DNA from: Virgisporangium ochraceum
GTDB lineage: Bacteria; Actinomycetota; Actinomycetes; Mycobacteriales; Micromonosporaceae
NCBI RefSeq assembly: GCF_016863655.1
Contig: NZ_BOPH01000081.1
Coordinates: 56,132-120,131 of the forward strand
Length of the DNA: 64,000 nt
Direction of reading: 5' to 3'
Position numbers and translations under genes: made by a program. The number at the start of each line of letters is the position of its first letter. Within the stretch, counting starts at the first letter, position 1. The notes under the pieces are model-generated. The model did not search any database. It worked only from the letters and a program-made list of their open reading frames with translations, and was not told where the DNA came from. Of the stretch, positions 26,608-35,638 are shown piece after piece.

Positions 26608-27292
26608 GGTCACCGGTCTGATGGCGTGGTACGGCCAGGCGCAGGCGCTGCACGGTGTCGACCTGACCGTCGGCGAGGGTGAGGTCGTCGCGCTCGCCGG
26701 CCGCAACGGCGCCGGGAAGACGACGACGGTGCGTTGCCTGATGGGACTGCACCAGCAGGTCCGCGGCACCGTGCGGTTCCTCGGCCGCGACGTCACCCGC
26801 GTGCCGGCGCACCAGCGGGCCCGCGCGGGCATGGGCTGGGTGCAGGACGACCGGGGCATCTACGCCAGCCTCACGGTGGAGGAGAACCTGCTCCTGCCGC
26901 CCACGGTCTCCGACCGGGCCTGGCCGCTGGACCGGGTCTACGAGGCGTTCCCGGTGCTCGCCGAGCGCCGGAAGGCGTCGGGGACCACGCTGTCCGGCGG
27001 GGAGCAGCAGATGCTGGCCATCGCCCGGGTGCTGCGCACCGGCGCCCGCCTGCTGCTCATGGACGAGCCCTCCGAGGGCCTCGCCCCGGTGGTCGTGGCC
27101 CGCATCGGCGCCATCATCCGCGAGATCAGGGCCACCGGCGCCGGCGTGCTGCTCATCGAGCAGAACGTCGCGTTCGCGGCCACCGTGGCCGACCGGCACT
27201 ACCTGCTCGGCCAGGGACGCGTCGTGGAGACCCTCGACAGCTCCGAGTTCCGCCGCCGGGAGGGCGAGCTCCTGAAACACCTCGGTATCTGA
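26600..27292 (+). CDS. HAAT-type ABC transporter ATPase (LivF-like)
   Basis: A 230-residue ATPase with Walker A GRNGAGKTT (34-42), signature LSGGEQQMLAIARVL and Walker B LLLMDEPSEGLAP. The last part, LLIEQNVAFAATVADRHYLL, is typical of LivF. It pairs with the LivG-like ATPase to drive the importer and precedes the binding-protein gene by 13 bp. Confidence 0.93.
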   Translation: MLEVTGLMAWYGQAQALHGVDLTVGEGEVVALAGRNGAGKTTTVRCLMGLHQQVRGTVRFLGRDVTRVPAHQRARAGMGWVQDDRGIYASLTVEENLLLPPTVSDRAWPLDRVYEAFPVLAERRKASGTTLSGGEQQMLAIARVLRTGARLLLMDEPSEGLAPVVVARIGAIIREIRATGAGVLLIEQNVAFAATVADRHYLLGQGRVVETLDSSEFRRREGELLKHLGI

Positions 27293-27305
27293 GATGGGGA
27301 GAACC

Positions 27306-28550
27306 ATGAAGAGCAAGCGAATGCGGGCCGGCGCCTCGGCCCTGACAGCCGTGCTGCTCCTCGGCGCGTGTGGTCAGGGCGGACCGGGAGGGTCGGACGG
27401 TGACTTCTCCGACGACAAGCTGGTGCTGGCCGTGCTCAACGACCAGTCCGGGGTCTACAAGGACGCGTCGGGACCCAACTCCGTCAAGGCGGTGAAGATG
27501 GCCGTCGCCGACTTCAGGAAGAAGTACGGCGACAAGGCGGTGGTCGACACGATCGAGGTGACGTCGACCGACCACCAGAACAAGCCCGACATCGCGAACA
27601 CCAAGGCGTCGGAGCTGTACGAGCGCGGCGGCGCCGACGTCATCCTCGACGTGCCGACCTCGTCGGCCGCCCTGGCCGTCGCCACCCAGGCGAAGAACCA
27701 CAAGAAGCTGTTCCTGGACGTGAGCGCGGCGACCACGGCGCTGACCGGCGCCCAGTGCAACAAGTACACGTTCCAGTGGGCCTACAACACCTACATGCTC
27801 GCCAACGGCACCGGCACGACGGTTACCGAGAACGGCGGGAAGAACTGGCACATCGTCTATCCGGACTACGAGTTCGGCCAGAACATGACGAAGTCGTTCA
27901 CCGACGCGATCAAGAAGGCGGGCGGCACGGTCCAGGGCACCATCGCGACGCCGTTCCCGAACGAGAACTTCGCCACGTTCCTCACCAAGGCGGGAAGCTC
28001 CAATCCGGACGTGATCGGCACGATGCACGCCGGCGGCGACCTCATCAACTTCGTCAAGCAGTTCAACGAGTCGGGGCTGAAGGAGCGCGGTATCGAGCTG
28101 GCCGTCGGGCTGATGCTCATCACCGACATCCACTCGCTCGGCGTCGACCAGTTCGCCGGCACCATGTTCACCGACGCCTGGTACTGGAACATGGACGCAG
28201 AGGCGCGCGCGTGGGCCGACCGGTTCCGCGCGGAGACCGGCACCCGCCCGACCTTCGAACACGCCGGCAACTACTCCGCGGCGCTGCAGTACCTGGAGGC
28301 GGTGCAGGCGGCCGGAACCGACGACGCCGACGCGGTCGTCGGAGAGCTCGAAGGCAAGAAGCTCAACGACGTGTTCCTGCGCAACGGCGAGATCCGCGCC
28401 AAGGACCACTCCGTCGTCCACGACGCCTACCTCGTCCGTGTGAAGAAGCCGGCCGAGGTCAAGGAGGAGTGGGACTACGAGGAGATCGTGGCCACGATCC
28501 CCGCGTCGAAGGCGTTCGCTCCGGCCGAGGCGTCGGGCTGCTCGATGTGA
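27306..28550 (+). CDS. HAAT-type substrate-binding lipoprotein
   Basis: A 414-residue Peripla_BP_6-type protein. The lipoprotein signal ends LLLGA-Cys22. Two lobes follow, with LVLAVLNDQSGVYKDASGPN at the ligand cleft and NWHIVYPDYEFGQNM in the second lobe. Similar proteins bind amides, aromatic acids or short organic acids rather than leucine. The ATG at 27306 is preceded by GGGGAG; an in-frame ATG at 27294 is less likely. Its stop overlaps the permease start. Confidence 0.9.
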   Translation: MKSKRMRAGASALTAVLLLGACGQGGPGGSDGDFSDDKLVLAVLNDQSGVYKDASGPNSVKAVKMAVADFRKKYGDKAVVDTIEVTSTDHQNKPDIANTKASELYERGGADVILDVPTSSAALAVATQAKNHKKLFLDVSAATTALTGAQCNKYTFQWAYNTYMLANGTGTTVTENGGKNWHIVYPDYEFGQNMTKSFTDAIKKAGGTVQGTIATPFPNENFATFLTKAGSSNPDVIGTMHAGGDLINFVKQFNESGLKERGIELAVGLMLITDIHSLGVDQFAGTMFTDAWYWNMDAEARAWADRFRAETGTRPTFEHAGNYSAALQYLEAVQAAGTDDADAVVGELEGKKLNDVFLRNGEIRAKDHSVVHDAYLVRVKKPAEVKEEWDYEEIVATIPASKAFAPAEASGCSM

Positions 28551-29416
28551 ACGCGTTCCTCCAGTACACCGTCCAGGGACTGGCGGCCGGCAGCTTCTAC
28601 GCGCTGGCCGCCCTGGGCCTGGCGATCATCTTCGGCGTGCTCGGTGTGGTGAACTTCGCCCACGGCGCCTTCTACATGCTCGGAGCGGTCACCACCGCCG
28701 TCCTGCTCGACGCGCTCGACCTGTCGCTGTGGTGGTCGCTGCTCGTCGTGCCGGTGCTGATGTTCGCCTTCGGCGTCGTGGTGGAGCGGCTGCTCGTGCG
28801 GTGGCTGCTCCGGCTCGACCCGCTCTACAACTTCCTGCTGACGTTCGGCCTCACGCTGGTCCTCGTCGAACTGGTCAAGCAGCGGTACGGCGTGTCCGGG
28901 CTGCCGTACCGGCTGCCTGAGCCGCTGCGGGGCCGCTTCGACCTGGCCGGCGTGGTGCTGCCGCGGTACCAGCTGTTCGTCCTGCTGTTCTCCGTCGCGG
29001 TCTGCGTGCTCGTCTGGGTGGTGATGACCCGCACCAGGGTCGGCATGATCGTGCGGGCGGCGACCGAGAAGCCCGAGCTGGCCCGGGCCCTCGGCATCAA
29101 CGTCGGTCGCTGGGTGACCCCGGTCTTCGGCTTCGGCGTCGCGCTCGCCGGTCTGGCCGGCGTGCTCGCCGCGCCGTTCCGGGCCATCACCGCCGACATG
29201 GGCAGCAACTTCGCCATCATCCTGTTCGCGGTCGTCGTGATCGGAGGGCTCGGGTCGATCGTCGGCGCGGTGGTCGCGGGGTTCATGGTGGGTCTGGTGG
29301 AGGCGTTCGGTCAGGCCTACGCGCCGACGTTCGCGCAGATCCTCATCTTCGTGCTGATGGCCCTGGTCATCCTGGTCCGGCCCGCCGGGTTGTTCGGACG
29401 CAAGGAGGCGGCGTGA
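28547..29416 (+). CDS. HAAT-type permease (LivH-like)
   Basis: A 289-residue membrane protein with about eight hydrophobic segments. GLAAGSFYALAALGLAIIFG and VNFAHGAFYMLGA at the N-terminus and GLGSIVGAVVAGFMVGLVEA near the end are LivH-type. It starts at GTG 28547, overlapping the binding-protein stop by 4 bp, and overlaps the next permease in the same way. Confidence 0.92.
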   Translation: MNAFLQYTVQGLAAGSFYALAALGLAIIFGVLGVVNFAHGAFYMLGAVTTAVLLDALDLSLWWSLLVVPVLMFAFGVVVERLLVRWLLRLDPLYNFLLTFGLTLVLVELVKQRYGVSGLPYRLPEPLRGRFDLAGVVLPRYQLFVLLFSVAVCVLVWVVMTRTRVGMIVRAATEKPELARALGINVGRWVTPVFGFGVALAGLAGVLAAPFRAITADMGSNFAIILFAVVVIGGLGSIVGAVVAGFMVGLVEAFGQAYAPTFAQILIFVLMALVILVRPAGLFGRKEAA

Positions 29417-30450
29417 CCCCGTCCGTGGCGACCCAGGTGACGGCCGCACCGGCCGACCCGACCCGACCCGCCCGCCGGCCGCGGCTGCGGTGGGTCCTGC
29501 TGGCCGTCGGGCTGGCGGCGGCGCTGGCGCTGCCCTGGTTCGTCTATCCGCCGGTGGCGATGGACATCGTCGCGCTGGCGCTGTTCGCGATCGCCCTCGA
29601 CATCCTGCTCGGCTATACGGGCCTGCTCTCGTTCGGCCACGCGGCGTTCTGGGGCAGCTCGGCGTACGTGACCGGGTTGATCGCGACGCACTACGGCGTG
29701 CCGTTCCCGGTGGCCGTCCTCGGCGGCGCGGTGTTCGCGATGATCCTGGCCCTGCCCATCGGGTACGTGTCGGTGCGCCGGTCCGGGATCTACTTCGCGA
29801 TGGTGACCCTCGCGTTCGCGCAGATGGTCTACTTCATCGGCTACCGGTGGAGCGACCTGACGGGCGGCGAGAACGGCCTGCAGGGGGTGCCCCGGACGTT
29901 CTTCGGCATCGAGCTGGTCGAGACCGAGTCGTTCTACTTCTACTACGCGGCCCTGCCGATCCTCCTGCTCGGCATGTGGGCGGCCTGGCGCATCGTGCAC
30001 TCGCCGTTCGGACGCGTCCTGGTGGCGATCCGCGACAACAGCCAACGGGCCCGGGCCCTCGGCTACGAGGTGGAGAAGTACAAGGTCATCGCTTTCGTGC
30101 TGTCGGCCGGGCTGACCGGGCTGGCCGGCGGCGTGTTCGCCATCAACCACGGCTTCGTCGCGCTGACCGAACTGCACTGGAGCACGTCGGGCGAGGTCGT
30201 GCTGATGACGGTGCTCGGCGGCATCGGCACCCTGTGGGGCGGGACCATCGGCGCGTTCCTGAACGTGATGCTCGCCGACTACCTCGCCTCGTCCGGTTTC
30301 CACGGAATCGACCTGATCACCGGCACCGTCTTCGTCCTCGTCGTGCTGCTGTTCCGCCGTGGGATCTGGGGTACCGTTCGGAACCGATGGCTGGCCCGGC
30401 AGCAGCGCCGCACCTCGTCACGTCGCGGTCCGGCCGACGCTGACGGGTGA
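29413..30450 (+). CDS. HAAT-type permease (LivM-like)
   Basis: A 345-residue membrane protein of LivM type with about ten hydrophobic segments. GYTGLLSFGHAAFWGSSAYV, the LivM cytoplasmic loop FGRVLVAIRDNSQRARALGY and VLGGIGTLWGGTIGAFLNV are visible. It completes the importer (two ATPases, binding protein, two permeases). The C-terminal 25 residues are strongly basic. Confidence 0.92.
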   Translation: MTPSVATQVTAAPADPTRPARRPRLRWVLLAVGLAAALALPWFVYPPVAMDIVALALFAIALDILLGYTGLLSFGHAAFWGSSAYVTGLIATHYGVPFPVAVLGGAVFAMILALPIGYVSVRRSGIYFAMVTLAFAQMVYFIGYRWSDLTGGENGLQGVPRTFFGIELVETESFYFYYAALPILLLGMWAAWRIVHSPFGRVLVAIRDNSQRARALGYEVEKYKVIAFVLSAGLTGLAGGVFAINHGFVALTELHWSTSGEVVLMTVLGGIGTLWGGTIGAFLNVMLADYLASSGFHGIDLITGTVFVLVVLLFRRGIWGTVRNRWLARQQRRTSSRRGPADADG

Positions 30451-30502
30451 GGCGGCAAGCCGCCGACGGGGCCCGCGCGACGTCGGGAGAGGGCGCCTGT
30501 CG

Positions 30503-31183
30503 GTGACTTCCAGAAGGATTCTCGAGACCAAGTACCGGATCTCGGAGACGGCGATGGCCCTGTTCCTCGAGGAGGGGTACGCGAACGTCACCGTCGAGGC
30601 CGTCGCCGAGGCGTCCAGCGTGTCCCGACGCACCGTCTTCCGGCACTTCGAGAGCAAGGACGAACTGGTCTTCCCCGACCACACCGAACGCCTCGGTCTG
30701 GTGGAGCGGTGTCTTCTCGAATCCCCTCCCGGCACCGACCCCGTCGACGCCGTCATCGCGGCCACGGAGGCGTCGCTGCACGACTTCCTCAGCCGGCCCG
30801 AACTCGCGCTGCGGCGGTACAAGCTGACACGCGTCGTCCCCGAGCTGCGCAAGCGGGAGATCGTCGAACACGAGCGGTACGTGGCCCTGACCCGGGCGTA
30901 CCTGCGCGACCACCTTCCGCCCGACACCCCGTCGTTCCAGCCGATCGCCCTCGCCGCCCTCATCGACGCGATCCACCGGGCGGCGCTCGGCAACTGGGTG
31001 CGCGGCGGCGGGGCCACCGATCCGGTCGCCGAGTCGGCGGCGGGCATGGAGTGGGTCCGCCGGCTGATGATCCACCAGACGTCGTTCTCGAGCACCCCGC
31101 TGCTGCTGGCCGTGCTGCCGGACACGCCGCACAGCCGCCGCGTACTGACCTCGCTCAAGGACGCGGCGGAGGAGCTGCGGTAG
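30503..31183 (+). CDS. TetR-family transcriptional regulator
   Basis: A 226-residue protein. The N-terminal helix-turn-helix reads ALFLEEGYANVTVEAVAEAS, then SVSRRTVFRHFESKDEL. The C-terminal ligand domain is all-helical and not assignable to a ligand. The GTG start at 30503 is chosen so that the HTH is about 20 residues in. It is 52 bp after the permease and so is probably part of, and regulator of, the importer operon. Its last 29 bp overlap the convergent GAF-PucR gene. Confidence 0.88.
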   Translation: MTSRRILETKYRISETAMALFLEEGYANVTVEAVAEASSVSRRTVFRHFESKDELVFPDHTERLGLVERCLLESPPGTDPVDAVIAATEASLHDFLSRPELALRRYKLTRVVPELRKREIVEHERYVALTRAYLRDHLPPDTPSFQPIALAALIDAIHRAALGNWVRGGGATDPVAESAAGMEWVRRLMIHQTSFSSTPLLLAVLPDTPHSRRVLTSLKDAAEELR

Positions 31184-32963
31184 GGGGTGTCCGGGTCCGT
31201 AGGTCGTGCAGCCGCAGCGCCACCTGCAGCTGCAGGGCCCGGTCGGGCGCGCGCCAGTCCGCGCCGATGATGCCCTCGACCCGGTCGAGCCGCTTGAGCA
31301 GCGTGTTCATGTGTACCCGCAGGGCGGTGGCCGTGCGGGTGAGGTTGCCGGCGTTGACGAAGTACGACGTCAGGGTGGCGACCAGCCGCGTCGACCTCCG
31401 GGCGTCGTAGGCGAGCAGCGGCCCCAGGGTGTCGGTGACGAACCGGTCGAGGTCCTGCGCGCGGTCGGGGTCGAACAGCAGGGCGAACATGGCGTACCGC
31501 TCGGCGGTCGCCCCCCGGTCGGTCACACCGAGGTTGCGCATCAGGTCGCAGCACCGGCTGGCCCGCTCGAACGCCCGTCCCCAGTTGTCGTCGGCGACCC
31601 GCTCGGCGACCACCCTGACCGCAGAGCCGAGCTCCTTGCGCAGCCGCGCGTGCACGGCGTCCGCGACCTCCGCGGCACCGGATGCCGCGGCGAGAAGCGT
31701 GGCGCGGCCCCGGTGCTCCCCGGCGAGCCCGTTCCACTCCGAAGCCAGCACACGCAGCCGACGACCGACGTCGGAGACGGATCTCGTCTCCGACATCGCC
31801 ACGACGACGACGTTCAGCGACCCGACGTCGACGCCCCGGGCGTGGGCGCGCGCCCGGTGGGCGGGCCCCACCGGCGGCGCGGAGACCAGCAGCTCGGTGA
31901 GCAGCTCGCCCCTGACCCGTTCCTCGGCCTCGGCGACCGCGGTGTCCTTCAGGATCAGCAGTCCCATGATCTGCGCGGCGCGTTCCACCGTGCGGATGTC
32001 GACCGGTGTGGGCTCCTGCGCCCGGGTGAGCACCACCGCCCCGAGGTAGGTGTCGCCCGCCTGTACGGTGGCCGCGCCGTGCCACCGGCCGGTGCGGTCG
32101 ACGGTCGTCGCCCATCGTCCCGACCGGCGGGCCCGGTCGACCGCGTCGTCGGACGGCTCCGGAGCCACGTCCGGACCGGGCGGGCACCGGGCGACGACGG
32201 CGCCGGACCGGTCGAACACCGTGACGGCGCCCTGCAGGTGGTCGACCAGCAGCCGGGCGATCTCGTCGGCGCCGCCGCCCTTGAGCACCACGTGGGTCAG
32301 CGACTCGTGGACGGACTGGGCCCGCTCCATGATGGCGACCTGGCGTTCGATCGTGAGGTACGCGGCCTGCAGCTGCTTGAGCGCGGACCGGCTCTCGTCG
32401 TAGAGGCGGGCGTTGTTGAGGGCGATCGCCGCGTGGTCGGCGAAGGCGCTCAGCAGGGCGACCTCGTCGGGTTCGAAGGGACGCTCGGTGCGGTCGGCGG
32501 CGAACAGCACGCCGATGACCTCCTCGCCGACGAGCAGCGGCACACCGAGCAGCGCCACCATGCCCTCGGGAACGACCAGGTCGTCGAAGGTGCGGTCGTG
32601 CGGGAGGTCCTGCGCCTGCAGGTAGTTGCTGACCCACGCCGGCGCGCCGGTGGCGATGACCCGGCCGCCGACACCGGTTCCGGCGGGCACGTGGGCCTGG
32701 TTGAACGTCGACGAGATCGTGCCCTGCGACGCCTTCAGCGTCAGCTCACCCTCGGGGTCGACCAGCGAGAGGTACGTGAAGTCGGTACCGACGAGCTCGT
32801 GCGCCTCGCGGACGATGGAGTCCAGCACGGCGTCGAGCTCACCGAGTGCCGTCAGCGACCGCGCCGTCGCGTACAGCGCACCGAGTTCCCGCTCGCGACG
32901 GTGGCGGTACGACGCGAGGTCAGCGTTCTCCACGGGTGGAGGATAAGCACACCGACTCCCCAT
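31155..32963 (-). CDS. GAF-PucR-type transcriptional regulator
   Basis: A 602-residue regulator. A GAF sensor is at about 30-195 (YLSLVDPEGELTLKASQG, VSNYLQAQDLPHD, LGVPLLVGEEVIGVLFAADR), then a coiled linker (SALKQLQAAYLTIERQVAIM) and a middle regulatory domain. The C-terminal helix-turn-helix of PucR/CdaR type reads NAGNLTRTATALRVHMNTLL. Relatives often switch on genes for aromatic or purine breakdown. It is divergent from the ribose-type importer gene at 33066, which is the likely target. Start could also be GTG 32933; no clear ribosome site marks either. Confidence 0.85.
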   Translation of the reverse strand: MGSRCAYPPPVENADLASYRHRRERELGALYATARSLTALGELDAVLDSIVREAHELVGTDFTYLSLVDPEGELTLKASQGTISSTFNQAHVPAGTGVGGRVIATGAPAWVSNYLQAQDLPHDRTFDDLVVPEGMVALLGVPLLVGEEVIGVLFAADRTERPFEPDEVALLSAFADHAAIALNNARLYDESRSALKQLQAAYLTIERQVAIMERAQSVHESLTHVVLKGGGADEIARLLVDHLQGAVTVFDRSGAVVARCPPGPDVAPEPSDDAVDRARRSGRWATTVDRTGRWHGAATVQAGDTYLGAVVLTRAQEPTPVDIRTVERAAQIMGLLILKDTAVAEAEERVRGELLTELLVSAPPVGPAHRARAHARGVDVGSLNVVVVAMSETRSVSDVGRRLRVLASEWNGLAGEHRGRATLLAAASGAAEVADAVHARLRKELGSAVRVVAERVADDNWGRAFERASRCCDLMRNLGVTDRGATAERYAMFALLFDPDRAQDLDRFVTDTLGPLLAYDARRSTRLVATLTSYFVNAGNLTRTATALRVHMNTLLKRLDRVEGIIGADWRAPDRALQLQVALRLHDLRTRTPPTAAPPPRP

Positions 32964-33024
32964 GAACAGTGGCGGAAACGTCTCTCACCGAAGCCTCTCG
33001 ACGGCCCTAAAGTCCCCCGGAGTG

Positions 33025-33038
33025 GTGACGCGCATCAC
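33025..33038. promoter_or_regulatory. CRP-like inverted repeat before the sugar importer
   Basis: GTGACGCGCATCAC has GTGA-N6-TCAC arms, the layout of CRP/FNR-family sites, and lies 28 bp before the binding-protein start. Position fits a site at or near the promoter of the importer or of the divergent regulator. The arms are short, so chance is possible. Confidence 0.35.
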
Positions 33039-33065
33039 AAGCACCGGGTAAATCGGGAGTCTGGC

Positions 33066-34091
33066 ATGTTTCAGGTCCATTTCGTGCACCGGTTCCGAAC
33101 GTTGGCCGCAGTCCTTCTGGGTGTGTCGCTCCTGACGGCCGCGTGCGGGGACGACTCCTCCGGCGACGGGGCGGCCGCGTCGGGCGGCGGAGGCCTCAAG
33201 GGCAAGACGATCGACTTCGTCGGCTACGGCAAGGACAACCCGTGGGGCGCCTACTTCAACGGCGTGTTCATCAAGAAGCTCGAATCCCAGGGCGCCAAGG
33301 TCGTCGACCTCACCACGATGGACCCCGGCACCGCGGTGACCAACTTCAACCAGGCCATCTCGAACAAGCCCGACCTGATCGTCGCGGCCCTGCTCGACAC
33401 CTCCTCGACGGTGGTGCCGATCAGGAAGGCCAAGCAGGCGAAGATCCCGGTGCTCGTCTTCGACGGTCGGCCCGACCCGTCCGTCGACGGCGACGTCATG
33501 CAGGTCCTCTCCGACAACGAGGCGCTCGGGATCGCGGCGGCCCAGAACCTCGTCGAGGGGCTGAAGGGCCAGGGCAAGGAGTCGGGCAACATCATCGTGA
33601 TCACCGGCACGAAGTCCGGGTTCGCGTCACAGGACCGGATGAAGGGCTTCGACGCCGAGCTGGCCAAGACGCCCGGGTACAAGGTGGTCGACAACCAGGA
33701 CGGCAACTGGGACCCCACGCTCTCCGGCCGGATCGCCACGCAGCTGTTCGCCAAGTACGGCTGCTCGGGCATCCAGGGCGCCTTCGGCATGGCCGACTAC
33801 ATGGCGCTCCCGATCGTCGCCGCGGCGAAGCAGGCCGGCTGCGAGGTCGGCGGTAAGAACGGCGTGATCGTCACCGCCAGCAACTGCTTCAAGGTGGGCA
33901 TCGAGGCGATCAAGGCCGGCACCCTCTACGGAACCGCCACCGAGGACCCCGGGACGATCGCCGAGCAGACCGCCGACTACGTCATCCGGTACTTCAACGG
34001 CGAGAACCCGCCGAAGAAGGAGATCGTCAAGGAGGAACGGGTGACCGCGAAGAACGTCGCGCAGTTCGAGGAACAGTGCAGCAAGGCGTGA
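33066..34091 (+). CDS. Ribose-type ABC transporter binding lipoprotein
   Basis: A 341-residue Peripla_BP_4 protein. The lipoprotein signal ends SLLTAA-Cys27. IDFVGYGKDNPWGAYFNGVF begins the mature domain; NQAISNKPDLIVAALLDTSS and FDGRPDPSVDGDVMQVLSDN line the sugar-type cleft. Two internal cysteines near YGCSGIQG may pair. It should bind a sugar, polyol or cyclic polyol. The ATG has GGGAG upstream. It begins a five-gene run ending with the CoA ligase. Confidence 0.9.
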   Translation: MFQVHFVHRFRTLAAVLLGVSLLTAACGDDSSGDGAAASGGGGLKGKTIDFVGYGKDNPWGAYFNGVFIKKLESQGAKVVDLTTMDPGTAVTNFNQAISNKPDLIVAALLDTSSTVVPIRKAKQAKIPVLVFDGRPDPSVDGDVMQVLSDNEALGIAAAQNLVEGLKGQGKESGNIIVITGTKSGFASQDRMKGFDAELAKTPGYKVVDNQDGNWDPTLSGRIATQLFAKYGCSGIQGAFGMADYMALPIVAAAKQAGCEVGGKNGVIVTASNCFKVGIEAIKAGTLYGTATEDPGTIAEQTADYVIRYFNGENPPKKEIVKEERVTAKNVAQFEEQCSKA

Positions 34092-35638
34092 GCCGGGCGG
34101 CGCCGTCCACCGAGGAGCTTCTCCGGGTGGACGGCCTCGCCAAGAGCTTCGGCGGCACGCAGGCCGTCCGCGGCGCGTCGTTCAGCATCGCGCGCGGTGA
34201 GATCCACGCGCTGTGCGGACACAACGGCGCCGGAAAGAGCACCGTCGTCAAGATGCTGTCTGGGCAGGAGACCCCGGACAGCGGCGCGATCCGCGTCGCG
34301 GGCCGGGTGCTCGACCTGCGCAGCCGGCGGGTCGCGCAGGCCAACGGGATCGCGCTGGTCGACCAGGAGCTGAGCGTCGTCCCGTCGCTCACGGTCGCCG
34401 AGAACCTGATGCTGGGCGACGTGCGGACCGGCTGGCTCACGCGTCGACGCGCCGCCCGCGCCCGGTTCCGCACGCTGCTCGACAGCGTCGGCCTCGGCCA
34501 CGTCGACCTCGACCGGCCGCTGTCCGGGCTGAGCATCGGCGAGCGTCAGCTGATCGAGATCGCGCGCGCCCTGGGCCAGGACGCGCGACTGGTCATCCTC
34601 GACGAGCCGACGGCCACCCTCAGCGACGTCGAGAGCGAGTACGTCTACGCGGCCGTCCGCGGCGTGGCGGCGACCGGCTGCGCCATCCTGTTCGTGTCGC
34701 ACCGGCTCGGCGAGGTGCTCGACCTGTGCGACAACGTCACGGTGATGCGCGACGGCGACGTGGTGGCGACCACGCCGGTCGCCGACCTGACGATCGACTC
34801 GCTCATCGTGCAGATGCTGGGCGAGCTGCCGCACCGGCCCGACAAGCGGACCGGCGACGACGTCGGCGCGTCCGCCGAGACGCTGGTCGTCTCCGGGTTG
34901 TCCGTTCCCGGGCGGGTCGACGACTTCGGCATCGTCCTGCGGGCGGGACAGGTGTGCGCCGTCGCCGGTCAGCTCGGGTCGGGCGCGTCCGACGTGCTGC
35001 GCGCGATCGCCGGGCTCGTCCCGTCGGCCACGACCGGCACCCCGGCCGGCATCACCGTCGACGGCGTCCCGGTCGCCCCCGGCCGGCCGCGCGCCGCGAT
35101 CAGGGCCGGGATCGCCTTCGTCTCCAACGACCGCAAGTCGGAGGGCCTGTTCCTGGACCGGCCGACGAGCTGGAACCTGCTCGCCACCCGGCTGCCGCAC
35201 GTGACCCGGCTCGGGGTGGTCAACCGGCGGCTCTGGTCGGCGACGCTGGACAGGCTCGTCGAACTGTGCGGCCTGGAGGGTGCGCGGTCCCAGCACGCGG
35301 TGCGCTCTCTCAGCGGCGGCAACCAGCAGAAGGTGTTCGTCGGGCGCAGCCTCGGGCGCGACGACGTCCGCGTGCTGCTGCTCGACGACCCGACGCGCGG
35401 CGTCGACATCGGTGGCCGCGCGGCGATCCACACGCTCCTGCGGGAGACCGCCGGACGTGGTGTGGCCGTCCTGTTCAGCTCGACCGACCTGGAGGAGCTG
35501 CTGGACCTCGCCGACGTCGTCGTCACGATGCACAAGGGCGTGGCGGTCCAGCGGCACGAGGGCACGACGGCCGGCGCGGTGCTGGTCCGGGAGATGACCC
35601 ACGGCGCGACGGTGACCCTGACGAAGGAGCGGCCGTGA
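34088..35638 (+). CDS. Ribose-type ABC transporter ATPase (RbsA-like, dual domain)
   Basis: A 516-residue fusion of two ATPase domains. Domain 1 is complete: GHNGAGKST, LSIGERQLIEIA, LVILDEPTA. Domain 2 has a degenerate Walker A (GQLGSGASDVLR) but an intact signature LSGGNQQKVF and LLLDDPTRGVDIG, as usual in RbsA. The GTG at 34088 overlaps the binding-protein stop by 4 bp; an in-frame GTG at 34076 exists. Confidence 0.92.
   Translation: MSRAAPSTEELLRVDGLAKSFGGTQAVRGASFSIARGEIHALCGHNGAGKSTVVKMLSGQETPDSGAIRVAGRVLDLRSRRVAQANGIALVDQELSVVPSLTVAENLMLGDVRTGWLTRRRAARARFRTLLDSVGLGHVDLDRPLSGLSIGERQLIEIARALGQDARLVILDEPTATLSDVESEYVYAAVRGVAATGCAILFVSHRLGEVLDLCDNVTVMRDGDVVATTPVADLTIDSLIVQMLGELPHRPDKRTGDDVGASAETLVVSGLSVPGRVDDFGIVLRAGQVCAVAGQLGSGASDVLRAIAGLVPSATTGTPAGITVDGVPVAPGRPRAAIRAGIAFVSNDRKSEGLFLDRPTSWNLLATRLPHVTRLGVVNRRLWSATLDRLVELCGLEGARSQHAVRSLSGGNQQKVFVGRSLGRDDVRVLLLDDPTRGVDIGGRAAIHTLLRETAGRGVAVLFSSTDLEELLDLADVVVTMHKGVAVQRHEGTTAGAVLVREMTHGATVTLTKERP

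Noticed and set aside
25843..30450. Housekeeping branched-chain amino acid transporter (livFGHMK)
   Set aside because: The gene set has that architecture but lies directly after a secreted phenolic esterase; the name would imply a substrate not supported here, so only the family is given.
34919..35638. Broken second ATPase domain in the ribose-type ATPase
   Set aside because: A degenerate Walker A in the second domain is normal for RbsA/MglA-type proteins; signature and Walker B are intact.
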